The notes beneath the pieces were generated by a model. It worked only from the letters and a program-made list of their open reading frames with translations. It was not told the DNA's origin and made no database searches. 64,000 nucleotides of DNA from Sipunculus nudus (taxonomy: Eukaryota; Annelida; Sipuncula; Golfingiida; Sipunculidae), in assembly GCA_026874595.1 (NCBI GenBank), contig CM049318.1, positions 11,883,241-11,947,240 of the forward strand, written 5' to 3'. Below, piece by piece: positions 11,497-23,969 of this stretch (the first letter of the stretch is position 1; each line of letters starts with the position of its first letter). The position numbers and the translations under genes were made by a program.

Positions 11497-12424
11497 TATT
11501 TAACACTCACTTATTAGGTATGTGCTCACCTGACCTTATCAAGAAAACAGAAATAGGATCCTTCTTGAGTGCTTACTCCACTGAATACCACCTTGAAGGG
11601 CATGAAAATTTACTCTGTGGCCAATGATTATAACTACTAAGAAAACTGCCATTCTTAAGTTAATGTAATTATGATCCATGTCAGCAGGTACAATGTAATG
11701 TTACACTGACTTTCAGAGTATGGAGACAGGTATTAACTTACTGGCTCATTGAGATATGCAAAAAAGGAAAGAAAGAATATAAGAAGTAAAAAACAGAAGA
11801 ATACAGGAAGATATGAAAAAACAAAATATATATATATATTTCTATTTTTATATTAACAAAGATGGGATAAGAATCTTGTAAGGAATCCATTACTGAGACC
11901 ATCAAATACGAAGCTGGATCTGTATGTTACACTGTGTTAACAGTGTAATGTTTACAGTGTAATGTTTACCTTGCAGTTCCTTGGTCCAACTTTAAAAGTC
12001 ATATATACAGTGACCCAGTTTCAGGTTTGATTACAGAACTTGCCACATTATACATAAAAATTTTAAATTAATAATTTTTATAATTATTTCTACAACCTTC
12101 CCAAGTTGAAAACTGTTCACCTGAGGCTCCAATGTTATAACTAACGCTGAAAGGACTCCATACAATGGAGATCCGCAGGACCTCACTATTCACTGGTTAA
12201 AGACTTTCAAGAGGATTTATATAGCAAAATCTTTTATTTAGTTACAGTGTTAGATAAAGCTACTACTGACAGCCATCCAACCTTATACTGTGTGAGAAAC
12301 AGACAACCAGACCAAACAAGACAGAGAGTCAGTCTCCCAGCTCAGCAAACATACCGGTGTGTACATCTGTTACTTGGCAGACACGTGTTACTCTGATGTC
12401 AACTATTGATTTTTTATAATCCTA

Positions 12425-12668
12425 TTACTGGATTAATGGATTAACCACTTTGAAGACAAGCACTGATGTTTCAGCTGATAATCCTGTCTTGCCCATGAAA
12501 ATAATTTCATCAGTGACATTACATAAGCGACAGGCTGCAAATAACCTTAATTTCAGTGAAATCTTCACACTTCCAAGCATTTGTAATGGTCTAAGATATA
12601 TTTGTGATATTATCAATGTCATGTTAAATGAGGCAAGTAAAACTGTTTCCACGAATGTAATCACCTGA
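12425..12668. other. Segment open on both strands
   Basis: About 240 bp lack stops in one frame on each strand (79 codons on minus, 72 on plus) in an otherwise stop-rich AT background. The minus frame ends VLVFKVVNPLIQ and the plus frame ends NEASKTVSTNVIT. Neither is recognised and no good flanking splice sites were found. It may be a decayed coding fragment or chance. Confidence 0.25.
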
Positions 12669-13350
12669 ACAAATATATGATAGATAGAATAGATTTCTAT
12701 CTGCTTCTACTGATATTCCAGCTGAAATTCACAGAAAATATCTAACTACCATAAACATTTGTTGTCTAGAGATCACTTAAATCAAATAACGTATACCCCC
12801 TCATGTCAAAATTTCATACTTTGTTTAATACTAAATTATTACCACGTTAAACTCATTTGTGTTGATCTTTGGATAAGCTGAAGCTTTATCAAAGGTTAAC
12901 TATAATTACTGGTGGATGTACACTGCACTGAATACTAATTAACATCATCATTAAAGGGGTGATTTTGGTGATTATAACCAAAAATATGAAAAAGATTCCG
13001 AACTCTCAAAGTACATTTGGCTACAGAAGGATCAAAACACCCCATATTCAATCAGCTGGCGGGTTCTTAAAAGAGCACCCCTGAGAGAGCTCCCCAATGG
13101 CACTTAATTGTAAACTCTGCCTCAAAGAAAAGGTACAAATATTAACAGTCACAAAGGGTAAACAAAAGATCAGAAATCATTTCGAAATGCAGGCATAATC
13201 CTGATCCCCGAACATTCCCACCTGACCATGGCTGAGTGCATTAACACATGATTACATAACCGCACCAACCGTTGACAGATCACATCAGAAGATTGCAAAT
13301 GCATGAAAACATGTGTTAATGTGTAACTGAACATTTTCTTAAATAATTAC

Positions 13351-13354
<4 letters not shown>

Positions 13355-13407
<53 letters not shown>
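13355..13407. repeat. (TA)n microsatellite with CA flank
   Basis: About 26 TA copies, followed by CACACA/TATATA alternation to about 13433. A poly-C run lies at about 13519-13530. Confidence 0.97.
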
Positions 13408-13416
<9 letters not shown>

Positions 13417-14925
13417 TATATACACACACATACGTTTATTTATAACATTATACTATACATCTGTGCACATGTTTCCTTGTGTGATCTTATCTTCTTCTGT
13501 CACAATCATATACACCAGCCCCCCCCCCCCTTAATATGTGCACCTTCAGACTTATGACTACACCTCAGAGTTAGTTACACACGTACAACATTACAACATC
13601 CTGACTAGAGTGGTATACAAACAGTCCTCCAGATTTACTAATTAATAACCTGAGAAACTTGAGGCTGTCCAGTCAAAAACTGTCCCACCTGCCCCATCAC
13701 GAGAGGCATCGCCAGTCCTCCAGGCCACGTAACTTAAGACTTAACACGCTACTGTATGTGACTGTGTGATGGTAAAAAACAGAGGGCAGACAAGTTTTCC
13801 AGGAGCCACAGGTGCTCATACAGCCTGGCCTGCCTGCGGGTAAAATTACAGATTCCTGTCATTCTGCGACATCCTTGGATGCATTCACTACAGATGAAGC
13901 CATTAATCAAACTATCATACCAGAGTGTTTTGGCACAAATGTGAATGTAATAACCATTAGTTTCAATATGAGTCAAATTGAAATGCAGCAGTCTGAAAGT
14001 TATTATCTTTTTATAAATAAAGTTGGAACCAAAGATAACTGTATGTAGCTCTTAAACCAAACATGAAACTTACAGCAACTGGGAACTGACAAATCCTCCA
14101 TCCCCCCCCCCAAGGTAATCCCCCACTATCCCCCACCCCCCAAGTGATACAACAGACATAAAACCTTCCCAGATTAACATTTATGGTGGCTAATCATAGA
14201 TATTGCCTGTATATAGGACCACAATATACACCACCATAAAAAAAACTTTTTTTTATTGGGGGGACACAATAGCGGTGTTTTCCCTTCTTAACACTGTGCC
14301 AGTGCAACAAACAGAACAGTTTAAGTGTCTGAAGCTTGCGAGATGGCAAATTACCGTAACCAAGAACACAGGAATAAAAGATGAATGGTGAAATGGTAGA
14401 AAAATGTGAATGACAGAAAGAGTGAAAGAGGTATATCAAAGAAGTATCAGGCATACAATATCATCAGTCATACAATGCTGAACAACCTAATTTTGAAGTG
14501 ATAACTACTTGGACATACTATGACAAAGGTTGGCAAAAATAGGTGACAGCACCATATTTAATGTGTTCCTTTAAGAGTTTAACAAGTGTTTTACTGACTA
14601 AAAGTTTAACAAGTGTATAAATACATCATTTCCTACTCAAAAACTCATGTGGTAAAACAAGAACTTCAAACCCTGCTCACATATTGAAATCACAGGAAAA
14701 AAGTGCAAAATTTAGATTATTATATATCCAAGTTTTCTTGTGCTGCATGTAAGATGTATATAAGAACAGAAATGGTCTCCTCAGAGCAAGCCTAAAAGTA
14801 GCCTCATATTAAACGGTTATATTAAATTTTACATGTAGCTAGGTTTTGCAACCTATAACCTTTAACATTATGTCCAATGCTTAATCTAGCCATGAGATCC
14901 CATCCAACAAAAGTCTCACTTACCC

Positions 14926-15450
14926 AATGACAGGTGGGTCATTTGCTAACTCGAGCAGGACAACTCAAAATTTCAATATCCATTTGAAACACTGTTCCTG
15001 TGTGCCTACCAGGAGTGAACAAATAAAACGAACACTCTGGATCTGTCAATATTACCCTAATATGCAGACACGATGCAAGACCTGGCCGTCCCGCTTGCTG
15101 CATTACTCTCCCGATGTGGCTCCTGAGCTCCGAGTTGACGGAAGACAATAAGTTTAATAATCATAACAATTCCTGTTCCATGATTAGACGGCAGCTTAAG
15201 TACCCCGGTGCTAGCTCTGTCATCAGGTGAGAGGTAACAGTCTGGGCCCCTGGCTGGATCCTCGGAGGTAATTGCTCTGGCATGGCAGTAATTGCTGGCT
15301 CTGGGACTGTGTCCCCTGACTGGTCTAAGAGTGATGAAGCCAGTTAATACCACCAGCAGCTGTGGGCTGGACTGCCATGGGTGTCCACAGACTCTGGACC
15401 AAGTTCTGGCCTGGAGACTTTTGGCCTGGATTACCTGGTCCTTTACTTTG
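14926..15450. other. GC-richer coding- or enhancer-like island
   Basis: About 500 bp of complex, less AT-rich sequence with open frames on both strands. It holds possible splice-like sites: minus donor GGTAAGTGAG at about 14915-14925, plus donor CAG/GTGAGA at 15225, and minus acceptor near 15127 opening a frame ending ARSCIVSAY. Several homeodomain-type cores are present (GGTAATTGCTC at about 15267, CAGTAATTGCTGG at about 15286). No phase-consistent exon chain emerges, so a conserved non-coding element is as likely as coding. Confidence 0.3.
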
Positions 15451-16065
15451 TTCTTACATCCATACTACTTTTACAGAACTATTTTTCTCAAATATATTTA
15501 ACTGCAGCAATACGTACCATGGAAGAAGTTCAGGTTCTCAGAAATGTGAGAAAATGTGTATTTCTAAAATGTCTTTTTTTCTTTATGTCTAATCACCTTC
15601 AGGCCTGATTAGATGTTTTTTTAGAGGTCTCACCAACTAAGATAAGTTCAAGTTAGGTATAAATGGCAGGCAAAATAACAGATATTCACACTTCATAATA
15701 AGAGTTAATCAAGCACTCAGACTGACTGTAAAATAAATGAATGACCAGAAATATATATAGACATTGATAGGAGTGCAAAGACCGAAGCACACTGATACAT
15801 CTCTACCCAGTAGGAAAGGGCAGAGGTTAAACTTGGCATACTATAATGAAACTAACAACATACTACAAGGTTTTTGTCCCATCATATCCCATTAAGTAAT
15901 TATAATAAGTTAAGTAAGTATAATGGACATCATAGAAACTTACATGGTTAGTAAGACAGTAAGTTAGGTATCTGTCACAATGGTGATGTCAAACCAGAAA
16001 ATGTAGCTCTGATGTGCAGCCAGAATGTACACTTTAACTAAGCTGTGATATTCCTCAGGAACATA

Positions 16066-16175
16066 CTGTGGTTGCATTTTTGTTCGCGAGGGTTTTAATT
16101 TTGCGATATTCGGGATTGGGAAATAATCGCAAAAATGAAACCCTCGAGAATAATTGGCCAATTGAGTATGTCCTT

Positions 16176-16267
<92 letters not shown>

Positions 16268-16578
16268 GTGTAACCAATACTTGTATGTGAATAGGTAAGA
16301 ACAGTAAGAAATTTTATAATACAATTCATCCATGGAGGTATAGGGAAAACGTTCCCTTAGATTTGATTTACTCTATATGTGCTGTGTGTACGGGCCCTCA
16401 TAATATGAGAAGAATATCACAAACTCATCACTTCTCTCATTTTATGATAAACACAGGTATTGCTTTGCCAATGATTTGATTTAGGTTCTGGTGAGAACGC
16501 GAAAATGAAACCCTGGCAAAAAATTAAAAATGGAGATATTGCAAAATTTCAGCCTCGCGAATATGAAGCCAACCACAG
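16066..16578. mobile_element. TA-flanked MITE with (TA)n core
   Basis: A 513-bp element with TA on both sides. The left end starts CTGTGGTTGCATTTTTGTTC and the right end, inverted, starts CTGTGGTTGGCTTCATATTC. Both continue into TTCGCGAG and AATTTTGCRATAT, so the inverted arms match over roughly 45 bp. A second motif, CGMRAAAATGAAACCCT, occurs near each arm at about 16130 and 16500 in the same orientation. The loop contains about 42 TA units. No protein is encoded. TA target and short size fit a non-autonomous Tc1/mariner-type element. Confidence 0.75.
16178..16261. repeat. (TA)n microsatellite inside the MITE
   Basis: About 42 perfect TA dinucleotides within the 16066-16578 element. Confidence 0.98.
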
Positions 16579-17469
16579 TATATCTGTGTTGTACTACTGA
16601 GAATCTGCAAGTGCTTGATGTTCAATAAAATAAATAACCTTAAAGCCAGCTTTTCACCTGTCTTATCTGTTAAATTTCTGTGATTTATAGCTTACTCACT
16701 GAGAAAGCCCATGATATCCAGCAGTTTTTCATTTTTGTTGAGTTATTTATTAAACTTCCCTGTTTCACAATCAAAATTTAACTTAGTAACCAATACTTGT
16801 ACTGATTCCCAAAGAGCAACTTATGTCGTAACAGTTACCACTCAGCCTGCATGTCGTGGTCATATTAACATATAGTGATACACATTTCTTTAAGTCTGTA
16901 CTTGCTGTTTATACAGCTGATAAAAAACAAATGAAGTGAACACAGCGCTGAAGAGCTCTTACAGCTATCTATACTCCAGTAGACATATATATCTACTCAA
17001 TATGTGGTACGCACAGTCTGTTTTTCCTTGACAGTCACCTATGTTTAACTTTACTGTGGTTGTCTCCAGTGATGTCGACTCAAAGCCTGACCAGAAAATT
17101 ACAAATTCAGTTGTCTTTAATTTGCCTTAAATCAGTTTGACAGACCTTAAAAATCGTTGATGAAATCATTGTTATGTATAATATAGATTATGAAAAACAC
17201 AGAATACTGCTTGGTTTGTTAAACTATAGTTCATTTAAAATTCTATATTTAAATTTGAAAACAGTTCTTGTCAGAGCCATAGTTAATCATCAATTTTGTA
17301 GGAAACATCAATATCTTAACTGTTTCTTATCTGAGCTATCGATAATCAAATCAGTCCTCTCGTATTGACAACATACTGATATTTCTTGCCAGGCAATCAA
17401 TAATCTGACATCAATTTGTTATGGCATGTGTTATGAAAATCATTAGAATGCTGGAGTTAACTGATATTT

Positions 17470-17650
17470 ACACTTCCACATTCAGGTGACGGGATCCAAT
17501 CTACGTTGTCCCCATACATAGTAAGTCACGGCAATCACTCAAGAGGCTTAATTAACCAGAGGGCAGGTAATTAACACACAGTCCCTCGGGGGTAATTAAC
17601 AGTCTGCCCTACCTCCTCTGTACACTCCCAGTATGCAACAGTCTCCCGTT
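17470..17650. promoter_or_regulatory. TAATTAAC-rich island, possible enhancer
   Basis: In about 180 bp of GC-richer sequence three homeodomain-like sites occur in a row: CTTAATTAACC (about 17548), GGTAATTAACAC (about 17566) and GGTAATTAACAG (about 17591). No coding frame fits. The regulatory role is inference from motif clustering only. Confidence 0.3.
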
Positions 17651-18103
17651 TTAAAGATGTCTGGGGAATACCTACGTCACTATACTAGATAATAAGCATA
17701 CCATCACGGAGGGGAAAGGGATACTGTTTAGGAGGATTAAAAAAGAATTTGATTTGTGTGCATAAAGACTGGAGACTAATTAACTTAGTTTGGTCAAGAA
17801 GGTACTAGAGTTTGATGAATATAAGTAAAAGAGAAAAAAAAGTATTTGTAAAATGACCTTTGTAGATCCAGTTATAAACTGTGGATGCCACACTTCCTTT
17901 ATTTTGATACAAAAATATCCATTAAGCTTCTGCAGTCAACTGTCAAATTCTATAATATTTTGGTCATCCTTGGTTTATTTTAATAATCATTAAACAACTT
18001 TCCTCATAATAATCCTGGTCAGGTCCAACTAAACTGATGATGCCTGGGTAAGCTGGACCTGGTGAGTATCTTACAAGTAGTTTCATGTCATCTGGTCCAC
18101 ACA

Positions 18104-18212
18104 TGAGCTGCAGGAGCAGCTGTGGAGCTGTGGAGCTGCTGGAGCAGCTGTGGAGCTGTGGAGCTGCAGGAGCAGCTTAGCAACTGCAGGAGCAGCTGTG
18201 AAGCAGCTTCAA
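18104..18212. repeat. GAGCTG/CAGGAGCAGCTGTG minisatellite
   Basis: About 110 bp of imperfect tandem repeats built from GAGCTGTG and GCAGGAGCAGCTGTG. It is GC-rich against an AT-rich background and contains many CAGCTG E-box-like palindromes. Confidence 0.85.
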
Positions 18213-19092
18213 AAGAACCCCTACTGTCCTAATGATACCTGGGCCAGCCATCCCTGGCTACCTACACTTTAAAGCCATCTGATCTGATGGCATGCCAAAC
18301 TCTGCTACATTTTTTTTAAATCGGCCCCCTACTATCCAAATGCTACCAATTTATGTTGTGACTTTTACATAGGCTATGGCTATGTCATAGCACAATGATG
18401 TATGAATAAAAAAAACACGCAAATTCCATTCTTAATGAGTTAATATATCAAATACCAAGCAAACAAGATCAACAAAGAATCTATGCTATACTTGCAAAAA
18501 GTTTTAAATTAATTTCTAAGCCATAATGGGTAGTAAATGGATATATTAAAGAGGAGACAACCAGGGCCACCAACAGAGTTTTTCTCACAGTGTGTTCGGT
18601 ACAGATGCTGTGCAGACTACCAGGTAGAAGTCTATAATCCCTGACAATCAGGCTTAGGAGGCAACAATTAACTATAACTTTTCTTTTTAAATTACTTTTT
18701 CATTTTCAAGAATAGTACTCGCTGCAAGGGTTCATTTACATGAGTATATATGTATGTTTTGAGATTATATGCAACTGAACATTATCAATATGACTGTTCT
18801 CATATCCAAGTGTTTGCAAGGGTTCCAGGGTCTGTCATAAAAATAACTAACAGGACTTCTTATTATTAAGATATCCATATATCAAATATACCATGCCCAT
18901 ACTTATGGAAGGTGGAGCCTGATGAGACAGGATATTATGTTGGTTAATATCTATAGTGAGTGTCATCTATATTCCATCATATTCTTGGTCAGTTATCACT
19001 GAATCACTGATGGCATACAGACGGATGGATGTTGCTCCTACCATAATACAAACTGTCTTAAAATAGCACATTATAATGCAACGATTCTGGAG

Positions 19093-19196
19093 CATATCAC
19101 AAGTACACCATGCTTTACATATCACAAGTACTCCATGCTTTACATATCACAAGTACTCCATACTTTACATATCACAAGTACTCCATACTTAACATG
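19093..19196. repeat. 25-bp tandem repeat, four copies
   Basis: The unit CATATCACAAGTACTCCATGCTTTA is repeated about four times with one or two substitutions. Confidence 0.9.
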
Positions 19197-19866
19197 TCTG
19201 GTAACATTTTCCTTCATGCATAACTGCACTTTATTAAAAGTGTAAGTTTGCAAGGAAAGTCTTAAAAGGAAACCTTTAAGAAACTAGAATACCTTTCAAT
19301 AGAGCACATAATTCTGCCAAGGCAGAACAATGGATCCACCCCTTATCTAGGTCTGTATCCATATACCAGCCCTGTATGAAGTTTAAAGGTTGATTGGTTT
19401 TGATAGTTTTGTGCACCTCTTCTATCTAGATCTGTATCAGACGTTAAAGAGGTCTTCTTTATTCCATATCTGCTCCCTGTATGGAATTTAAAGGGAATTG
19501 TTTTGATAGTTTTTGTGTAATTCTGCTGATAACATACAAACTAACAGACAAACAGTACACAGGTGTGTTTTTGTTCTGCAAACATGTGCCTGTTTGCAAA
19601 TAAAAGATGTTGGAAAAAGGTCTTTGTTATTGAACAGAAGTATAAACAGGAATATATTCATTGAATGAAAATATGTATCAGGTGACAAAATAACATTCTT
19701 TGCTAGGGAAATAAAATATTGAAGCATGACAGGTGTTAAAGCCTTATTCTTATGTCTATAAAATCTGCAAGGATTTGCACTATAAATATCCAAAATGACA
19801 CCCAACTTTGGAGCCTGGGGAAAGGCTATTAGAAGTAATTGGGTTATTACCACCACCTAGTTCACA

Positions 19867-20087
19867 AAAAAGTGTGACTCCTGGGTAAATTTATCTTGTT
19901 CTGATCGCAGAACACTCTTAAAAGGGGGTGCGTTACAGGGTGCATATAAAAGAGGACCAAACTGTCTGGCCAGTGAAGCTTGCTTTTCAAGCGAAGTGTT
20001 TGGAATGCTAGACATGTGCACCACCGACATGGGTTCGAATCTTGGATTGGCCTTATATTTTCCCCGGAGCAAAATGTTTACATAACA
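19867..20087 (+). mobile_element. TRIM retroelement, 3' part only
   Basis: Matches the 3' interior and right LTR of the intact element at 53810-54238. It runs from GTGTGACTCCTGGG, through a purine tract AAAAGGGGG at about 19919-19927 just before the LTR, then an LTR of about 159 bp (19929-20087) ending in ATAACA. The tRNA-like part keeps a box-B-type GGGTTCGAATC at about 20031-20041. The 5' LTR and primer-binding site are missing, so it is 5'-truncated. No protein is encoded. Confidence 0.75.
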
Positions 20088-20819
20088 ATATCCTTTTATC
20101 TTTTTTCTATTAAATTAGAAAATGTGTTACGTGATGATCATATTTCACTTCAGCTGTATTACACTGATACAAACTAATATGATATACATGGTTATGTAAT
20201 AACTACATCCATTATTACAAACCGATATGCCTGGTATCCTCCTAGTCTATGCATAAATTTATATATACCTGGTTCAACCTAAATGTGTCTGTGAGACACA
20301 AACATACAAAAACAAAAGCAGCTAGAGGATCAGCATTGAAAATACCATGTCTGTGAGTGTCTGTGAGTAATTTAGTATTTTACTACATAACTCTAATACA
20401 AGATGTAATAAACATTGAGAGCTTTGGCAGCTATAGGGTAAGTTCATTTTACTCACAATTCCAGCCTGCTAATAATCCATCTATCCATAGATGTTGTCTA
20501 ACATAATCAGGCCTCTCCTTCCATGTGTCTACACAGTTGCTTAGCATTAAATCAGGAGCTCCCCTCATCAGCCAGACACAAGTTAAGCCTGAGACATACA
20601 CACATTTCTGACATAAAACAGGAGACTGTGAGCATGAGGTCGCAGTCAGACCATAAATCTTAATCATGCAAGAGAGGTTTTAGGAGACGGGCAGGTGCAG
20701 CTGGCATTAATGCAGGTATACAATTAGTTGTGTTCCCAATGACAGACATTTGTTTCCCCCCCCCCCATATACCCCAGGTGTTTTCTGTTACAAAGATCAT
20801 GATAAAGGATGCTCGGATT

Positions 20820-21200
20820 GATACCAGAAACAATCTGGTTAAACACTACCAGAAACAATCTAAATGAACATTACCAAAAACACTGTTAACTGAAATGATC
20901 AGATTAATTACTACCAAAAACAGTCTTAATAAATATAACCAAAAACACTGTTAACTGAAATGATCAGATTAAAAACTACCAGAAACAATCTAAATAAACA
21001 TTACCAAAAACACTGTTAACTGATATGATCAGATTAAGTACTACCAAAAACAGTCTAAATAAATATGACTAAAAAACATTGTTCCCTGAAATAAAGAAAT
21101 TAAACAACCAATAAAACCTAATATGCATTAAAAACAATGTTCCCTGAAATAATCAGATTAAACACTACCAGAAATAATCTAAATATTACCTAAAACACTC
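20820..21200. repeat. Approx. 76-bp minisatellite
   Basis: Four to five diverged tandem units, each with ACTACCAGAAACAATCTAAA, ATTACCAAAAACACTGTTAA and CTGAAATGATCAGATTAA. Divergence increases to the right, and the degenerate pattern continues to about 21370. Confidence 0.85.
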
Positions 21201-22699
21201 CAAGCAGATGTTACAAGAAATAAGCAGATTAAATAAAAAACCCAGAACATGTCACACTATGTAGTGTTATATATTTTAAGTAAAAAATACCAGTCAAATA
21301 ATTATACATATCAGAAACAACCCTGAAAAGGTTAATGGAAACAATTCAAATAAAAGTTGCCAAAAAAACCCTGAGTAATTCATTATTACAAGAAACCTCA
21401 GTTAACATGACACATAAGAAACAATTAGTATAAATGTCAGAATCATCAGATGTCATCCCTCATTTAATTTGACATTTGGTGCTAATTACTCTGCACTCTA
21501 CAGGGAAAACCGATACAAACACAGTTTGTTTTCAGTCTGTTCCCCAGTAGATGTCGATTAAAATTTGGTGATTATTCTCTTAAACTTGAATATTTTTACA
21601 CAATTTGACCCATGAGCTGATGAGGGACCACAGACCTAACATGTGATGTAAAAATACATAAAAAACCAAAATTCATTTTTTGCACCTTCTGATTCTCCTG
21701 AATCTTTTAGCCTCACTTTGACAATTTCATAAATTTCAATATTTATGGCCCTAAACAACCAATCAGTAGCTTGTATATGTAGTTGTTTGAGAATGTGACC
21801 AGTGAACTTGATCTGCATGAATGGAGTTGAGATGTTGTAGAAAATAGACTGTTAACTCAAATTTTGATTTTATTACATTATCTAAATATTTTGCAAGGTA
21901 TGATTTTGATTTTATCATAGTTAATTAGGCCTATATATGCTCCATTCCTTCATTGCAGCATACCAAAATCTGCCAGATGATGAAAAAATATTGCCAAATT
22001 TCAGTGGGCACCGCACCCTAGAACAGACTACACAGAAAATCTTGAGGTGAATGAAACATAAAAGTGTCACAGTATGGATCACGTACAGGAAATTGCTGCA
22101 TGGTGTTGTATCATATACTACATACTACAGAAAATCATAGGAGATCACAGATTTATAAAAAGAATCATAAACTTCCAATCTAGAATGGCACATCTCTGGA
22201 TATCAACAAAAGCCCCAACAAATCCCAGATAATTGCAGCTCCTGGGCGGCGGTCACAGACAATTACTGGTGAATGTGGACAAATGTAGTACCCATGCATA
22301 GTGTAAATGAAGGAATACCGTGGTAACCCAAATCAATGTGGCCTCATCAAGGACCGACAAAGACAATTACTGCAATCTCAGCAGTTGATATTCAGAATGT
22401 CATACTATTCCTGCATCCCAATTTATTATAATAACAATACTGTGATGTTGTGACTGTCTTAGTATGATTCTGATAAATACTGGTGAGGCAACTTCAGAAA
22501 GAGAGTCTCTAGACCAAGGTTTAGTGAAAGCATTAACAAAGATTTACTGATCACACATATTGGTTTATGAAATGATTAGTTTTAGCACAAAGACTTGACA
22601 CAAAGGCAGAGTGGTAAGGACACTCACCTTGTTATTGTGAACATTATAACTGAGGAAGATGAAAACTACCATTTATGATGGCTGTTCATAATACATAAA

Positions 22700-23270
22700 G
22701 TGAAAGACGTACTCTGTTAGTGTATAAGATGAATGAATCTTTGTTATTATGTACACTGTCAATGCAAGATGAAAATGGTTCTTTGTCATAATAGTCTAAG
22801 ACAATGTATAAGATGAAAGACTCCTGGTTATTATGAACACTGTCAATGCATCAGTGATGAAAATGGTTCTTGGTTATTATAGACCCAGTCAATGTTTAAG
22901 ATGAAAGACTCCTGGTTATTATGAACCCTGTCAATGCATGATGAAAATGGTTCTTTGTCATAATAGTCTCAGACAATGTATAAGATGAAAGACTCCTGGT
23001 TATTATGAACACTGTCAATGCATCAGTGATGAAAATGGTTCTTGGTTGTTATAGACTCAGTCAATGTTTAAGATGAAAGACTCCTGGTTATTATGAACAC
23101 TGTCAATGCATGATGAAAATGGTTCCTGGTTGTTATAGACTCTGTCAATGTGTTTGATAAAAGACCCCTGCTTATGATAAACACTGTCAATATGAGATGG
23201 AAATGGTACTTGGTTGATATGGATACTGCCAATGTGTACAAAAAAGCCTCTTGCTAATTTTTTAACACTT
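22700..23270. repeat. Approx. 85-bp dimeric minisatellite
   Basis: Tandem units start at about 22810, 22897, 22981 and 23068. Each unit is two related half-units of about 42 bp: one with AAGACTCCTGGTTATTATGA and one with AAATGGTTCTTGGTTATTAT, both closing in GTCAATG. The minus-strand open frame at 23057-23287 is a by-product of the period. Confidence 0.9.
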
Positions 23271-23653
23271 CTGATATATGAAATCAAAGTTCAGCCATAC
23301 AATGTATATGTATCAGGTATCTTAATATATGTCACCAGCTGTTCCTCCCTTTATCAGCTTTACGTTTTTTTGGTCACAGTGACTGAGTAAATGTCATTTC
23401 AGATCTTACTGTAAATAAGCCTCGAAGCACAGCTCAAATAGCTATTGAAACAGCTATGCTAGGTTATGTGTCATCAACTACTAGATATCATATAGACCAA
23501 AACTTAAAATATTAACCTCTGTTATGTTATATGATCACCCTGGCGGATCCCCCCCCCCTGGAGTGAGCTGAGTGCATTTGATCTGTATATCTTTTCCCTT
23601 TTATTCATAATTAATTCTTTAAAAAAAAATTTATGGACTGAAATGTTCCTTCA

Positions 23654-23657
<4 letters not shown>

Positions 23658-23724
<67 letters not shown>
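23658..23724. repeat. (TA)n microsatellite
   Basis: About 33 TA units. It is followed by an inverted pair GGTCAACGG (about 23727) and CCGTTGACC (about 23757), and by a short stem GGCTAC/GTAGCT inside CTGACGAAGGCTAC...AGCTGAAAATTT at about 23802-23833. Confidence 0.97.
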
Positions 23725-23725
<1 letters not shown>

Positions 23726-23914
23726 GGTCAACGGTCCGTAGGTCAACAGTCAGCCCCGTTGACCTAGCGAAGGGTCACACTATCCAGTTAGTCACTCGCT
23801 CTGACGAAGGCTACAGGGGTAGCTGAAAATTTAGCAACAATCTGCACATGTTATCCAAATAATATGATTGTTTGAAATGTTGGCGTTGATGTCTCTCTTC
23901 TTTTTGTGTTCATT

Positions 23915-23918
<4 letters not shown>

Positions 23919-23965
<47 letters not shown>
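23919..23965. repeat. (TA)n microsatellite
   Basis: About 23 TA units. Confidence 0.97.

Positions 23966-23969
<4 letters not shown>

Larger units (their letters stand above)
10949..16065. other. Long gene-free stretch
   Basis: Beyond the microsatellites, the both-strand-open segment at 12.4 kb and the GC-richer island at 14.9 kb, I see only AT-rich unique DNA. There are poly-C runs (14102-14145) and a local inverted/direct duplication of CAGTGTAATGTTTAC at about 11939-11968. Confidence 0.4.
16579..19866. other. Gene-free stretch with two minisatellites
   Basis: Apart from the possible enhancer at 17.5 kb and the minisatellites at 18.1 and 19.1 kb, only AT-rich unique DNA is seen. The 122-codon minus frame at 19488-19856 has no motif, splice logic or neighbour to support it. 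Confidence 0.4.

Noticed and set aside
11391-11627. Open frame with YIYIYI repeat
   Set aside because: Direct product of the (TA)n microsatellite; the same applies at 16055-16333.
19488-19856. 122-codon minus-strand frame next to a TRIM
   Set aside because: No recognisable motif, AT-rich codons, and a length reachable by chance in 64 kb.
22604-22670. 22-bp micro-exon on the minus strand (strong acceptor and donor) and a tRNA D-arm-like motif
   Set aside because: The segment looks like the head of a tRNA-derived SINE (GGCAGAGTGGTAAGG), which explains both signals, but lacks box B, so neither call is made.
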